This document shows, piece by piece, positions 1 through 9,456 of a DNA stretch of 64,000 nt; the first letter of the stretch is position 1, and every line of letters starts with the position of its first letter. The stretch covers positions 186,001-250,000 of the forward strand of contig CAXBIQ010000002.1 in assembly GCA_963975935.1 (NCBI GenBank), given 5' to 3'. A program made the position numbers and the translations under genes. Source of the DNA: Planktosalinus sp963975935 (lineage in GTDB: Bacteria; Bacteroidota; Bacteroidia; Flavobacteriales; Flavobacteriaceae). The notes beneath the pieces were generated by a model. The model ran no database searches and was not told the DNA's origin. It saw only the letters and a program-made list of their open reading frames with translations.

Positions 1-89
1 CAGTTGTTAATTTCAAGTTAAGTTTGCTTTTCTGGCAAACTATATTTCAGGTGTGTACGTATATAAAGTATAACCCTAAATAAAAAATT

Positions 90-1133
90 ATGAAAACTTT
101 GAAATTAATAGCGCTAGCCCTTGTTGCAACCGGAACCATTATATCGTGTTCAGATGATGATGATTCCATCAGCACAGATGATACTGTTGATCCTGCTGAT
201 AGAGCAGAGTTATATGTATCAAACAACTCAGACGGAAATATTACAAAATATGATGTCAAAGATCAAAACCAGGTAACAAGCGAAACCTTTTTGACACTCT
301 CTACAGATTCAGAAGGTATTTATTACAATGCAAATAGCGATGATGTTACGCAAGCATCAAGATCATTGTTACAATTAAATACATATGCTGATATTTCAAT
401 ATCAGATTCAGGTATTTTAATTGACGCATCACTTTCAAGTTCAACTGATTTAGAGAGTCCGCGTGATTTGGCTGTGAGCGGAAACTTATATGTTGTTGCA
501 GACAATGCAGATGTCGATGGCGACCCTATGACAGATGACGGTCGTTTCTTCATTTACACCCGCACTGATAGTGGCTTTACATTAAGAAACATTGTGACTG
601 TTAATTTTGCTGTATGGGGAATTACCTTTGTAGGTAATGACTTATATGCCGTTGTTGACAAAACTTCAGACCTGGCTGTATTTAATAACTTCTTAACCGC
701 CAATACTGCTAATGCAACCGTTGAGGCTTCAAAGCGTATTACCATAGAAGGAATTGTTAGAACCCACGGTATTGCTTTTGACGGAGGAACAATGATATTG
801 ACTGACATTGGAGCAGCTACAGGTGATGGCTCAGACACAGATGGTGCATTTCATGTCATCACTGATTTTCAATCAAAATTCAACACAGTGGCTGACGGTG
901 AAACCATGGCTGTTGCCGGAAATCAAGTGCGTGTAGCGGGTGCTGGTACATTTCTAGGAAACCCCATAGCCGCTGCCTATGATGCCGAAACTGAAACGGT
1001 ATATATAGCAGAAAGAGCCAATGCCGGAGGAAGAGTGCTGGCATTTACTAATATTAATTCAGGAGGTGATTTAACTCCGGTGATTAATAACGAACTTTCA
1101 GGAGCTTCGTCACTTTACCTTTACAAGGAGTAA
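90..1133 (+). CDS. Beta-propeller-like surface lipoprotein, function unknown
   Basis: The 347-residue product starts with a signal peptide ending in a lipobox-like IISC, followed by an Asp-rich linker (SDDDD), so it is probably a lipoprotein carried to the outer membrane. The body has several short strand-turn units (LYVSNNSDGNITKYD, NLYVVADN, DLYAVVDK, TVYIAERANAGGRVLAF), as expected for an NHL or YVTN-like propeller. No catalytic motif is visible. The gene stands alone and is followed by a strong terminator. Exact role unknown; lipoprotein status is likely, the propeller fold is inferred from repeat rhythm only. Confidence 0.75.
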   Translation: MKTLKLIALALVATGTIISCSDDDDSISTDDTVDPADRAELYVSNNSDGNITKYDVKDQNQVTSETFLTLSTDSEGIYYNANSDDVTQASRSLLQLNTYADISISDSGILIDASLSSSTDLESPRDLAVSGNLYVVADNADVDGDPMTDDGRFFIYTRTDSGFTLRNIVTVNFAVWGITFVGNDLYAVVDKTSDLAVFNNFLTANTANATVEASKRITIEGIVRTHGIAFDGGTMILTDIGAATGDGSDTDGAFHVITDFQSKFNTVADGETMAVAGNQVRVAGAGTFLGNPIAAAYDAETETVYIAERANAGGRVLAFTNINSGGDLTPVINNELSGASSLYLYKE

Positions 1134-1150
1134 AATAAACAGTGTCAAAA

Positions 1151-1184
1151 TAAAAAGCCCTTCTGCATAAGAAGGGCTTTTTTA
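1151..1184. terminator. Bidirectional intrinsic terminator
   Basis: The arms AAAAGCCCTTC (1153-1163) and GAAGGGCTTTT (1171-1181) form a perfect stem around a 7-base loop, with A and T runs on both sides. It lies between two convergent genes, the lipoprotein gene and yebC, and can serve both. Confidence 0.9.
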
Positions 1185-1209
1185 TTATTTAAGTATAGTT
1201 TATATCTGT

Positions 1210-1923
1210 TTATGACTCTTCCATCGTGTGATATACGTTTTGAACGTCATCATCTTCTTCAATTTTTTCAAGGAGCTTTTCCACATCTGCAGCCTCTTCT
1301 TCGGTAAGTTTTTTTGTTACCTGAGGGATGCGCTCAAAGCCGGAGGAAAGGATCTCAATATTGTTTTCCTCCAGGTATTTCTGGATGTTACCAAAACTCT
1401 CAAAAGGGGCATATATCAAAATGCCGTCTTCATCTTCAAAAATTTCTTCTGCACCAAAATCAATTAATTCAAGTTCCAGTTCTTCAAGGTCAATGTTTTC
1501 AGGATTGATCCTGAAGTTACATGTATGATCAAACATAAATACCACAGAGCCACTGGTGCCCAGGCTGCCGTCACATTTGTTGAAATAGGATCGTATGTTT
1601 GCTACCGTGCGTGTATTGTTATCTGTTGCGGTTTCAATTAAAATGGCAATACCGTGAGGGGCATAGCCTTCAAAAAGGACTTCTTTGTAATCTCCTAAGT
1701 TTTTATCTGAGGCTCTTTTAATGGCACGTTCAATATTGTCTTTGGGCATATTGACGGCTTTGGCATTCTGTATAACGGCACGCAGCCTGGAGTTGGTGTC
1801 AGGATCAGGTCCGCCTTCTTTTACAGCCATAACAATGTCTTTGCCTATGCGTGTAAAGGCTTTGGACATTGCAGACCAACGCTTCATCTTACGTGCTTTT
1901 CTGAATTCAAACGCTCTTCCCAT
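1210..1923 (-). CDS. yebC: YebC/PmpR family protein
   Basis: The 237-residue protein shows the YebC signature from its first residue: MGRAFEFRKARK, then AFTRIGKDI, a DPDTNSRLRAVIQNAK segment and NMPKDNIERAIKRAS, with acidic C-terminal domains. Family members were described as DNA-binding regulators; more recent work links some to translation of proline-rich stretches on the ribosome. The role here is inferred from family only. Length is normal and the ATG start matches the conserved N-terminus. It faces the lipoprotein gene across a shared terminator and is separate from the protease operon upstream. Confidence 0.93.
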   Translation of the reverse strand: MGRAFEFRKARKMKRWSAMSKAFTRIGKDIVMAVKEGGPDPDTNSRLRAVIQNAKAVNMPKDNIERAIKRASDKNLGDYKEVLFEGYAPHGIAILIETATDNNTRTVANIRSYFNKCDGSLGTSGSVVFMFDHTCNFRINPENIDLEELELELIDFGAEEIFEDEDGILIYAPFESFGNIQKYLEENNIEILSSGFERIPQVTKKLTEEEAADVEKLLEKIEEDDDVQNVYHTMEES

Positions 1924-1993
1924 AAAGTTTTAATTTATACATTTCATGTAAGCGAAATTACTGCTTTACATAACCATTTCCAACAGGTTTTTT

Positions 1994-3031
1994 TTAATCT
2001 TTCGGGATGTGTTTTGCCACAAATTGGCTCGATGTATTATCCCATTGCTGGTTTAGTCTGTTGACATCATTTATGAATTTTTGGTTGGCTGTGTTGTAAC
2101 TTTTCACTTTTTTATTTATTTCACCCACCATTTTGTTATAGCGATCTACCTCTTCTTTAGTGCGTTTTTTTTCTGATTTGCGTTCCAAAGCGTTTTTGAT
2201 TTCTTCAAACTGTATATTGTATTCTAAAAAGTCGATGACTTGATTAGTATAATTCACAGCACTTTTTTCAAAATATTGCAGAGACGTTCTGGTTGTATTA
2301 AGTAAAGAGACGTCTTTGTTATATGCTTCTATATTCTCAATTGCTTCAAGGCCTTCTTTGGCATAAAACTCAAGCGTGTTTCCGTTTTGTTGAATGGCGG
2401 TAATATCATTTAAAGCAAGTGCCTCGTTTAGTTGTCCAAAAGTGAAATTTGCTTTAAAAAAAATTAAATAGAGTTGGTTTTGATAAGAAAAAACTTCATT
2501 GGAAATTTTCAGCTTTTTTGACAGGTCGTTTTCATCTTCTATGAGGTTAATATTATATTTTTTTGCAAATTCTGTTTGTGCCGCGACCACTTTATCAGAT
2601 TCATTTTTATATTTTTCATTTATGGATTCCTGAGTTTTAATATAGGCCTCCATTAGGTCATATGATTGTTCGGCAATTTCTTTCATATCGATGATTTTTT
2701 CATAATCATTGTTGATCATGTTTTCTGAAATCGTTAGGTAATCAAGTATTTTTACATGATAGTCCATATCACCATTATATCCATCCTCAAGTTTTTCAAT
2801 CTTATTTTTAGCAGCCTGAATGGTTTTGACTAATTGATTTCGGGTGGCGTCAATACGCTTTGCTTTTCGTGAATGCGCAATGCTTTTGTTATAATTCCAC
2901 ATACTTTTACTAATGCTGGTTTGTTCTTTACCTATAAATTCAAGATAGTCTACAGGTGAGTTGAAGTTTTGGGCGTGAAGATTTACTGTGAAAAAAAGTA
3001 AAAATAGTACAAGAAGCGTAGTGGTTTTCAT
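1994..3031 (-). CDS. Secreted coiled-coil protein of unknown function
   Basis: The 345-residue product has a clear Sec signal peptide (MKTTTLLVLFLLFFTVNLHA, then Q) followed by an almost wholly helical, Lys/Glu/Asn-rich body with heptad-like stretches (for example KTIQAAKNKIEKLEDG and EEVDRYNKMVGEINKKVKSY). No enzyme motif is visible. It begins 11 bases after the stop of the S41 protease gene on the same strand, so the two are probably co-transcribed and may act together in the periplasm. I do not recognise a named family. It could be an adaptor or a chaperone for the protease, but that is inference from position. Confidence 0.7.
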   Translation of the reverse strand: MKTTTLLVLFLLFFTVNLHAQNFNSPVDYLEFIGKEQTSISKSMWNYNKSIAHSRKAKRIDATRNQLVKTIQAAKNKIEKLEDGYNGDMDYHVKILDYLTISENMINNDYEKIIDMKEIAEQSYDLMEAYIKTQESINEKYKNESDKVVAAQTEFAKKYNINLIEDENDLSKKLKISNEVFSYQNQLYLIFFKANFTFGQLNEALALNDITAIQQNGNTLEFYAKEGLEAIENIEAYNKDVSLLNTTRTSLQYFEKSAVNYTNQVIDFLEYNIQFEEIKNALERKSEKKRTKEEVDRYNKMVGEINKKVKSYNTANQKFINDVNRLNQQWDNTSSQFVAKHIPKD

Positions 3032-3042
3032 AGGTATTGGTT

Positions 3043-5070
3043 TTATAAGTTGGTTAGGTCATTTAATACGTGAACGGCTTCATTAATATCTGCATTTGTC
3101 TCGATTTCTTTTTTTCGTCTATCAAACAGCAGTTGTAAAAAGGTGTCGTATTCTGATTTTTCAAGATCCTTCTTGAGTAGTTTTAAAGAAATGTTTTGCT
3201 TTTTATCGTATAGGGACATCAGGTTTTCAAAAACTTCTTTTTCCTGATGCTTGTTTTGATAAACACCTTCGAAATGCAAAGGCACTTTTTTGTTTTGCTT
3301 CATTGTTTTTTCAAGTGTTTTATTTAATGAAAGGATGTTTACATAATGTTCATTTTGTTCAATACGCCCATTTGCATTTTGTATAATCGGCTGGAATTTA
3401 TTTTCTGTAAAGGGAATGAAGTTTTGTTTAACAACAATAGGGCTCCCGCTCAGGGAAGTTTCAAAATCTGCTTCAGTTTTTATAAAAGGTTCAAACAGGG
3501 CCGGCGTGACAATATCGGGGGTGATGCCTTTTTTTTGGTAGCTGTCACCAGATATAGTGAACATTTTTTCAATAGTGACTTTAACCATATCAGAATCATC
3601 ATCCCGTTGCAGGGGGAGCATGGTTTGCATAGTTGCTTTGCCAAAGGTTTGTTGTCCCATTACAACAGCCCGGTTGTAATTTTGCATGCTGCTTGCAAAC
3701 AATTCACTTGCAGAAGCTGAATAACCATTTACCAATACCACAAGCGGACCGTCATACAACAAACCGCGATTGGGGTCTTTTAAGGTGTATTGTTCTGAAA
3801 ATTTAGTGTCCAGTACCACCACCGGGCCGGCATCGATAAAAGAGCCTGTTACTTTCAGGGCTTCCTCAATACTTCCCCCGCCGTTGTATTGCAGGTCAAT
3901 GATCAAGCCTTTGATACCTTGTCTTTTCAAATGGTTGATTTCAATCGCAAGGTCATTTGATAAATTGCTGGAACTTCCTTCAGAACTGCTGTAAAAGCCG
4001 GGAATGTAGATATACCCGTAGGGATTCACGCCTTCGATTAAGAAACTATAGCAGGTTTTTTCATAGTTTTTGTGATATTCTTTTTTGAGCTTGGTGCGGT
4101 AATTTGCCCCGTTTTTTTTGCGAAAAGTAAAACTCAACTCTTTGTAAACATCAGAGAAGAGATAATTGTAAACGATATCCAGGGTAGTACAGTTCACATC
4201 ATATTCCTCATTTTGATGTTTTACAGATAACAGCAAATCACCTTTTTCAATTTTCCCGTCTTTAAAAGCAGGACTGCCTGAAAAGACATCATTAATATTG
4301 ACACGGTGGGAATCGTCTAATGCCAGTTCAAGGCCAAAGGTGAGACTGCTTGAAGAAATCGCATTCATAAAACCAGATTTGGAATCTGTACTGAAATAAT
4401 TGGTGTGCGGGTCAAAAGAGGAGACCAGGGTGTTTAAAAACAAGTCAAAAACATATTGATGTATGCTGGGTGAAGGGTTGAGCCTGTTTTGAATTTCACA
4501 TTCATAATTATCAATTATTCTTGTTCTTGAAGTGTCAGAGATTGATTTAAAATGTGTGACCAGTGAATCTTTATTACTTCCTGAATTGACAACATCTTCC
4601 AGAATATCATAAACAAGCCGTTTCTGCATTAATTTTTTCAGCTGGTCGCGATTTTGGTAAAAAGGGTGTTTCTCGCTCTTAAAATATAAGGTGTCCGTAC
4701 TGTTAAGCGTAAATTGTTCTTCACGTAATTCCCTCACAATATCGAGGCTCCGGTTGAGACCTTTCTCATATAGTTTGCTGAAATCATCCAGAAAAGAGCA
4801 ATCGGTATCAAGGATACTGTTGTCCAGCGAAAATTTATATGCATCCAGCTTCGCAATCTCACTTTTTAAGAAAAGGGTGCGATCAGTGTCTAAAGCATCA
4901 ATAAATCTATTGTAAACAGTAACCGAAAGGCTGTCATCTACCGCTTTTGGTTTGTAGTGAAATGTTTGCACGGCATCCCTCACGAGACCCAGAGATTCAC
5001 AATTGTACTCCTGAGAAAAGCCAAAATTGAAAAGCAACAAAAGAAGCAGCAATGATGTTTTGATCTTCAA
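3043..5070 (-). CDS. Carboxy-terminal processing protease, peptidase family S41 (Prc/CtpA type)
   Basis: This periplasmic serine protease cleaves proteins near their C-termini. After an N-terminal helical domain comes a PDZ-like segment around GSPAFKDGKIEKGDLLLSV, then the S41 core. The catalytic Ser lies in SASASE and the Lys in QTFGKAT, spaced as the Ser-Lys dyad of E. coli Prc; IDLQYNGGGS is the usual strand before it. I place the start at the TTG at 5070, because it gives a textbook signal peptide (MKIKTSLLLLLLLFNFGFSQ); a frame open to 5124 has no ATG and would put hydrophilic residues first. That gives 675 residues. The coiled-coil gene follows at once in the same operon. Confidence 0.9.
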   Translation of the reverse strand: MKIKTSLLLLLLLFNFGFSQEYNCESLGLVRDAVQTFHYKPKAVDDSLSVTVYNRFIDALDTDRTLFLKSEIAKLDAYKFSLDNSILDTDCSFLDDFSKLYEKGLNRSLDIVRELREEQFTLNSTDTLYFKSEKHPFYQNRDQLKKLMQKRLVYDILEDVVNSGSNKDSLVTHFKSISDTSRTRIIDNYECEIQNRLNPSPSIHQYVFDLFLNTLVSSFDPHTNYFSTDSKSGFMNAISSSSLTFGLELALDDSHRVNINDVFSGSPAFKDGKIEKGDLLLSVKHQNEEYDVNCTTLDIVYNYLFSDVYKELSFTFRKKNGANYRTKLKKEYHKNYEKTCYSFLIEGVNPYGYIYIPGFYSSSEGSSSNLSNDLAIEINHLKRQGIKGLIIDLQYNGGGSIEEALKVTGSFIDAGPVVVLDTKFSEQYTLKDPNRGLLYDGPLVVLVNGYSASASELFASSMQNYNRAVVMGQQTFGKATMQTMLPLQRDDDSDMVKVTIEKMFTISGDSYQKKGITPDIVTPALFEPFIKTEADFETSLSGSPIVVKQNFIPFTENKFQPIIQNANGRIEQNEHYVNILSLNKTLEKTMKQNKKVPLHFEGVYQNKHQEKEVFENLMSLYDKKQNISLKLLKKDLEKSEYDTFLQLLFDRRKKEIETNADINEAVHVLNDLTNL

Positions 5071-5202
5071 CGGTAAACAGATAAAAGTTAAATAAAAAAC
5101 TTTGAAACAACCTGATAAAAACAACCTTATCTACCGGTCAATTCATAAAATCAAAACAACAATATTTTTTTAATAAAACCTAAAACTTTTTTAATATAAT
5201 GG

Positions 5203-5484
5203 TTAACTGATCAACGCATCAATAATTTTAGCCAGTTTAAAATCTTTTTCTGTCAAACCGCCGGCATCGTGAGTAGATAAGGTGATGCTCAAAGTATTAT
5301 AAACATTGTTCCAGTCAGGGTGGTGACCCATTCCTTCAGCTTCAAAGGCTATGCGTGTCATAACGGCAAAGCAGTCTTTGAAATCATTGAACTCAATGGT
5401 GGTGTGGATAGCATTGTCGCTATACTCCCAGTTGTCAATACCGGAAAGGTGTTCTTGAATCTGGTCTTCTGTTAATTTTTTCAT
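5203..5484 (-). CDS. 4a-hydroxytetrahydrobiopterin dehydratase (pterin-4a-carbinolamine dehydratase)
   Basis: The 93-residue protein carries the family core GHHPDWNNVYNTLSITLSTH with the paired active-site histidines, and the C-terminal GLTEKDFKLAKIID helix. The enzyme dehydrates 4a-hydroxytetrahydrobiopterin to recycle the cofactor of aromatic amino-acid hydroxylases. No phenylalanine hydroxylase gene is in the window. Its ATG overlaps the stop of the upstream SDR gene by 4 bases (ATGA), which indicates translational coupling in the gcvT-SDR-dehydratase cluster. Identification is firm; whether it acts on biopterin or another pterin here is not visible. Confidence 0.92.
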   Translation of the reverse strand: MKKLTEDQIQEHLSGIDNWEYSDNAIHTTIEFNDFKDCFAVMTRIAFEAEGMGHHPDWNNVYNTLSITLSTHDAGGLTEKDFKLAKIIDALIS

Positions 5485-6335
5485 GAGATTGTGGATTTAA
5501 GTGTTTGTATGCTTTCGTTTAAAGTGATTTCAGTGATTACATCATTTACGTTAATCTGAAGTTCTTCCGGAAGCAGATTGCTCTTGGGAAGCACCGCAAA
5601 AAACCGGTCATAATTTACTTCATAAATATGTTTAAATACCGGCTTTTTAGTTCCCAGTTTCTCGGATATTTCTTCATATAAATCGTGATGGTGAATCAAA
5701 TCAGTACTTCCCAAATGAAAGATTCCATATTTATTTTGATTGATAATATAATGAACTTGTTGCGAAATCTTGGTATCTGTGGTCACATTTATGGCCAGGT
5801 CTGCATACACCTCAAAAGGAATACCTTCTCTGATTGCTTTTTTCAGTTCTATTATTTTTGGAGCATTCACCCCTAAAACAAGCGGCAGTCTGAGAATTGC
5901 ATATTTTTGTGGTGGTAATTCCTTAAGCAGTTTTTCAACAGCGATTGCATATTTTCCTTCTTTTGAAAGTGCCAGCGGTTTTGTTTTCTCATAAGCAGGA
6001 AACTTATCATACCCATCAAAAACAGCTACCGTTGAAATAAAAAGAAGCCTGCAATCTGGGGAGACAATAGTATATGCAGATAACTGTTGATGCACCTTGT
6101 ACAAATTCTTAAAATCACCTCCCATACAGGATATAATGACATTGGGATGTACTGTATTGAGTATATCATCAACATCATCCTTGGAAGCGTCAAAATGATA
6201 GAATACCTGGTTTTGATCTAAAAACGCGTCCGGGCTGTAATATGTTCCGTAAACATCAAAATAGGAGAGGAGTTCTTTATACAGGGCATTTCCTATAAAA
6301 CCACTCGCGCCTATAATTAGAATTCTTTTTCCCAT
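5481..6335 (-). CDS. NAD(P)-dependent SDR, RmlD-like sugar-nucleotide reductase/epimerase family
   Basis: The 284-residue protein opens with a Rossmann dinucleotide site (ILIIGASGFIGNALYKEL) and is built like extended SDRs of the dTDP-4-dehydrorhamnose reductase group: VNVTTDTKIS-like, IFHLGSTDLIHHHDLYEEI and a C-terminal EELQINVNDVITEI segment. The usual YxxxK is weak: the nearest candidate is YDKFPAYEKTK, so the active site should be checked. It lies between gcvT (stop directly before this ATG) and the pterin dehydratase (4-base overlap). Substrate unknown; no rhamnose pathway genes are near. Confidence 0.75.
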   Translation of the reverse strand: MGKRILIIGASGFIGNALYKELLSYFDVYGTYYSPDAFLDQNQVFYHFDASKDDVDDILNTVHPNVIISCMGGDFKNLYKVHQQLSAYTIVSPDCRLLFISTVAVFDGYDKFPAYEKTKPLALSKEGKYAIAVEKLLKELPPQKYAILRLPLVLGVNAPKIIELKKAIREGIPFEVYADLAINVTTDTKISQQVHYIINQNKYGIFHLGSTDLIHHHDLYEEISEKLGTKKPVFKHIYEVNYDRFFAVLPKSNLLPEELQINVNDVITEITLNESIQTLKSTIS

Positions 6336-7418
6336 TTATTTCTTATAAAACGGGAGTTTAACCAATGTTGCAGGAATGTTGTTTTTTCTCACCTGTATGT
6401 AAACCGTGTTGCCCATTTCTGAATTTTCAATACTCACATACCCCAACCCGATGCCCTTATTGAGTGAAGGAGCCATCGTGCCGCTGGTGACAAACCCTAT
6501 CTTTTCACCGGATTCATCAACAATATCATAGCCTTGTCTGGGGATTCCTCTTTCGTTGAGTTCAAAAGCTACCAGTTTTCTGGTGACACCTTCTTCTTTT
6601 TGCTTTTTGAGAGCGTCTGAGTTTATAAAATCTTTTGTAAACTTGGTAATCCATCCCAGACCGGCTTCCAGGGGAGAGGTTTCATCAGTTATATCGTTTC
6701 CGTAAAGGCAATAGCCCATTTCAAGCCTTAGCGTATCACGGGCAGCAAGACCAATGGGTTTGATGCCAAACGCTTTACCGGCTTCCATCACCTTGTTCCA
6801 TACCTGTTCTACCTCACTGTTTTTGCAATAGATTTCAAAGCCACCGCTTCCGGTGTATCCGGTTGCTGAAATGATAACATTTTCAATCCCTGCAAAGTCG
6901 GCTACCACAAAACTGTAAAAGGGAATGCTGCTCAAGTCAACGCTGCTAATCGATTGCATCGCTTCGACAGCCTTGGGCCCTTGTATGGCAAGCAGGGAGA
7001 AGTCTTCAGATATATTGCGCATTTCAGCGCCCATCGTGTTGTGTTTGGCTATCCAGTTCCAGTCTTTTTCAATGTTACTTGCGTTCACCACCAGCAGCCA
7101 CTTTTCTGCTTCCAGGCGATACACAATAAGATCGTCAACAATTCCGCCGGTTTCATTGGGCAGGCAACTGTATTGTGCCTTTCCGTCAACCAGTTTTGAG
7201 GCATCGTTTGAGCATACTTTTTGAATCAACTCCAGGGCTTTGTCCCCGGTGATTAAGAATTCGCCCATATGCGAGACGTCAAAGACCCCCACGGCATTTC
7301 TTACGGTTTCGTGTTCAATGGTAACCCCTTCATATTGCACCGGCATATTATACCCTGCAAACGGGACCATTTTTGCGCCAAGCGCCTCGTGTATGTGTGA
7401 TAAAGCTGTGTTTTTCAT
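6336..7418 (-). CDS. gcvT: Glycine cleavage system T protein (aminomethyltransferase)
   Basis: GcvT moves the aminomethyl carbon from the lipoylated H protein to tetrahydrofolate, giving 5,10-methylene-THF and ammonia. The 360-residue protein has the full set of conserved stretches: PFAGYNMPVQY, VGVFDVSHMGEF, FSLLAIQGPKA, GYTGSGGFEIY, RLEMGYCLYGNDI with ETSPLEAGLGW, and the C-terminal barrel ending KLPFYKK. Length is typical. It heads a tight cluster with the SDR and pterin dehydratase genes. The other glycine-cleavage genes are not in the window, as is usual in this group. Confidence 0.96.
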   Translation of the reverse strand: MKNTALSHIHEALGAKMVPFAGYNMPVQYEGVTIEHETVRNAVGVFDVSHMGEFLITGDKALELIQKVCSNDASKLVDGKAQYSCLPNETGGIVDDLIVYRLEAEKWLLVVNASNIEKDWNWIAKHNTMGAEMRNISEDFSLLAIQGPKAVEAMQSISSVDLSSIPFYSFVVADFAGIENVIISATGYTGSGGFEIYCKNSEVEQVWNKVMEAGKAFGIKPIGLAARDTLRLEMGYCLYGNDITDETSPLEAGLGWITKFTKDFINSDALKKQKEEGVTRKLVAFELNERGIPRQGYDIVDESGEKIGFVTSGTMAPSLNKGIGLGYVSIENSEMGNTVYIQVRKNNIPATLVKLPFYKK

Positions 7419-7608
7419 ATTCTTTTTTCCGCGTAAGCGAAAGCGTTTTTAAAAATTATTCCTGTTTTAAATGTGTTTTCAACATGTCACAAATTTATCT
7501 AAAATATAAGAGTTTACCCATTAATTGTTTGAATGTTTTGAACAGAGTGACTAAATTGCAGGAACACTTTCATCTCATACAAAAACTGAACTTTTACGCT
7601 CTATAAAA

Positions 7609-9156
7609 ATGAAAATATTCACTGCAAAACAAATGTACGAAGCCGATAAGGCCACCGAAGCCAAAGAAGGCATCACCTCAATCGATTTGATGGAGCGTGC
7701 TGCCTCACAGGTATATGCCTGGATTGACCGGCGGTTGCAAAAGTCTGATGTGCCCATTCACATCTTTTGTGGTATTGGCAACAATGGCGGCGATGGTATG
7801 GCACTGGGCCGAATGCTTATCGAAAACGGGTATAATACCCATTGTTATGTAGTGAACTACAGTGATAAAAGGTCAAAATGTTTTCTGATTAATTATGACC
7901 GGTATAAAAACACAACCAAAGAGTGGCCAAAACTTTTAAAGGGTGAACACGATTTTCCCGAACTCACAAATGAAGGCATTATCGTAGATGCCATTTTCGG
8001 GATTGGTATCAACCGCCCGTTGGACGGGTGGGTCAAAAAGCTTGTGCAGCACATCAATGCTGCCGGGGCTTTTACACTTTCCATTGATGTGCCCAGCGGT
8101 CTCTTTCCAGATGCCCCCACTCCTGATTTTGATGCGGTGATCAAAGCAAATCTGACGTTGACCTTTCAGGCGCCCAAACTTGCTTTTTTTCTTCCTGAAA
8201 CAGCCGGTTTTTCACAAAGTCTCGAGGTACTGGACATTGGCCTTGACCGGGAACACCTTCAAAAAACAAGCACCAATGCCAAACTCATCCTTAAGAATGA
8301 TGCCATGGCTATGTATTTGCCGCGCCAAAAGTTTGGACATAAAGGCACCTATGGTGACGCCCTTATTGCCGGCGGAAGCTATGGAAAAATGGGAGCCGTC
8401 ACCCTTGCAACAAAAGCCTGCCTGCGTGCCGGTGCCGGAAAAGTAACCGCTTTGATACCCAAATGCGGCTATGAAATCCTGCAAACCGCCGTTCCTGAAG
8501 CGATGGTTATTGTTGATAAAGAAGACAATCAACTCACTCATTTTTCAGTAGCACTGGAAACCACCGTGATTGGAATGGGCATAGGTTTGGGAACCGCAGA
8601 AGAGACCCTTACCGGTTTTGAAATGTTTCTTTCCGATCAAAAAGCCCCTATGGTGCTTGATGCCGACGCACTGAATCTTTTATCTCAAAATAAAAAGTTG
8701 CTCAAACTGATTCCTGAAAAATCGGTACTCACCCCGCACCCCGGCGAACTGAAAGGACTCATTGGCACCTGGAGCGATGACTTTGAAAAGCTTTCCAAAA
8801 CCAAAGCACTCTCCAAAAAAACAGACAGTATCATTGTGATCAAAGGCGCTAACACCATCACGGTATATCAAGACAACCTCTACATCAACACCACGGGCAA
8901 TCCCGGTATGGGCACGGCCGGCACCGGCGATGTCCTCACGGGAATCATCACCGGCCTGATGGCACAAGGGTATGATGGCCTGGTCGCAGCGGTATTTGGT
9001 GTCTATCTGCACGGCAGTGCTGGTGACCTGGCCGTGCAGCATACCGGCTACAATTCGCTCATCGCCGGCGATCTGATTGACTATCTGGGAGATGCCTTTA
9101 TAACATTGTTTCAGCAGGAAGAAGCCCCATCGCCACCCAAAGAAGAAGGTAAATAA
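7609..9156 (+). CDS. nnr: Bifunctional NAD(P)HX epimerase / ADP-dependent NAD(P)HX dehydratase
   Basis: This metabolite-repair enzyme restores damaged (hydrated) NADH and NADPH. Residues 1 to about 220 form the YjeF_N epimerase domain (CGIGNNGGDGMALGRML binds the substrate phosphate; VDAIFGIG follows). The rest is the ribokinase-like dehydratase domain, with GSYGKMGAVTLATKACLRAG, LDADALNLL, LTPHPGELKGL and the anion-hole motif NPGMGTAGTGDVLTG. The full-length fusion of 515 residues matches bacterial Nnr. It is transcribed divergently from gcvT. The C-terminus ends in a short charged tail. Confidence 0.95.
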   Translation: MKIFTAKQMYEADKATEAKEGITSIDLMERAASQVYAWIDRRLQKSDVPIHIFCGIGNNGGDGMALGRMLIENGYNTHCYVVNYSDKRSKCFLINYDRYKNTTKEWPKLLKGEHDFPELTNEGIIVDAIFGIGINRPLDGWVKKLVQHINAAGAFTLSIDVPSGLFPDAPTPDFDAVIKANLTLTFQAPKLAFFLPETAGFSQSLEVLDIGLDREHLQKTSTNAKLILKNDAMAMYLPRQKFGHKGTYGDALIAGGSYGKMGAVTLATKACLRAGAGKVTALIPKCGYEILQTAVPEAMVIVDKEDNQLTHFSVALETTVIGMGIGLGTAEETLTGFEMFLSDQKAPMVLDADALNLLSQNKKLLKLIPEKSVLTPHPGELKGLIGTWSDDFEKLSKTKALSKKTDSIIVIKGANTITVYQDNLYINTTGNPGMGTAGTGDVLTGIITGLMAQGYDGLVAAVFGVYLHGSAGDLAVQHTGYNSLIAGDLIDYLGDAFITLFQQEEAPSPPKEEGK

Positions 9157-9456
9157 ACGATTTGTAAGCTGTCTTTAACCCGCAAACCAAGGGATCATTT
9201 CAAATAATAATCACCCCGGCAGATGTCATCGACGATGTATTTGGGGTTGATGATTGGGGAAAGAGGTGGTCTACAGGCTTAAAATTGTTTTGATAGTTTG
9301 TTCAAAATGGTTTATGTTTGAGTATCCCCCTTGATACTAATATATCCCCGCTCTCCGAAGTTTGCAACTTCGGAGCTAACAAACATCCTTAAAAATAAAT
9401 GATGACATTTATGTATCTATTCGATGAGGTGGTATAACCCACTAAAATTTATACAT
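9157..9456. other. Intergenic region with REP-like hairpin and possible coding remnant
   Basis: There is no gene in these 300 bases. It contains a perfect inverted repeat (9353-9375), and a 41-codon open stretch on the + strand (about 9171-9296, after a stop, without a start codon) reading ...FQIIITPADVIDDVFGVDDWG.... That stretch might be a decayed gene piece, but I do not recognise it and chance cannot be excluded. No convincing promoter box was seen for the barrel gene that follows. Confidence 0.4.
9353..9375. repeat. Perfect hairpin, REP-like palindrome
   Basis: CTCCGAAGT (9353-9361) and ACTTCGGAG (9367-9375) are exact reverse complements around a 5-base loop. No T run follows, so it is not a normal terminator. 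Short G/C-rich hairpins of this shape are often dispersed elements in bacterial genomes; only one copy is visible here, so that reading is inference. Confidence 0.5.

Noticed and set aside
1..89. Gene start or promoter at the left edge
   Set aside because: TTTG at 23-26 and TATATTTC at 41-48 are only 14 bases apart and the second is not a full match; too little sequence to decide.
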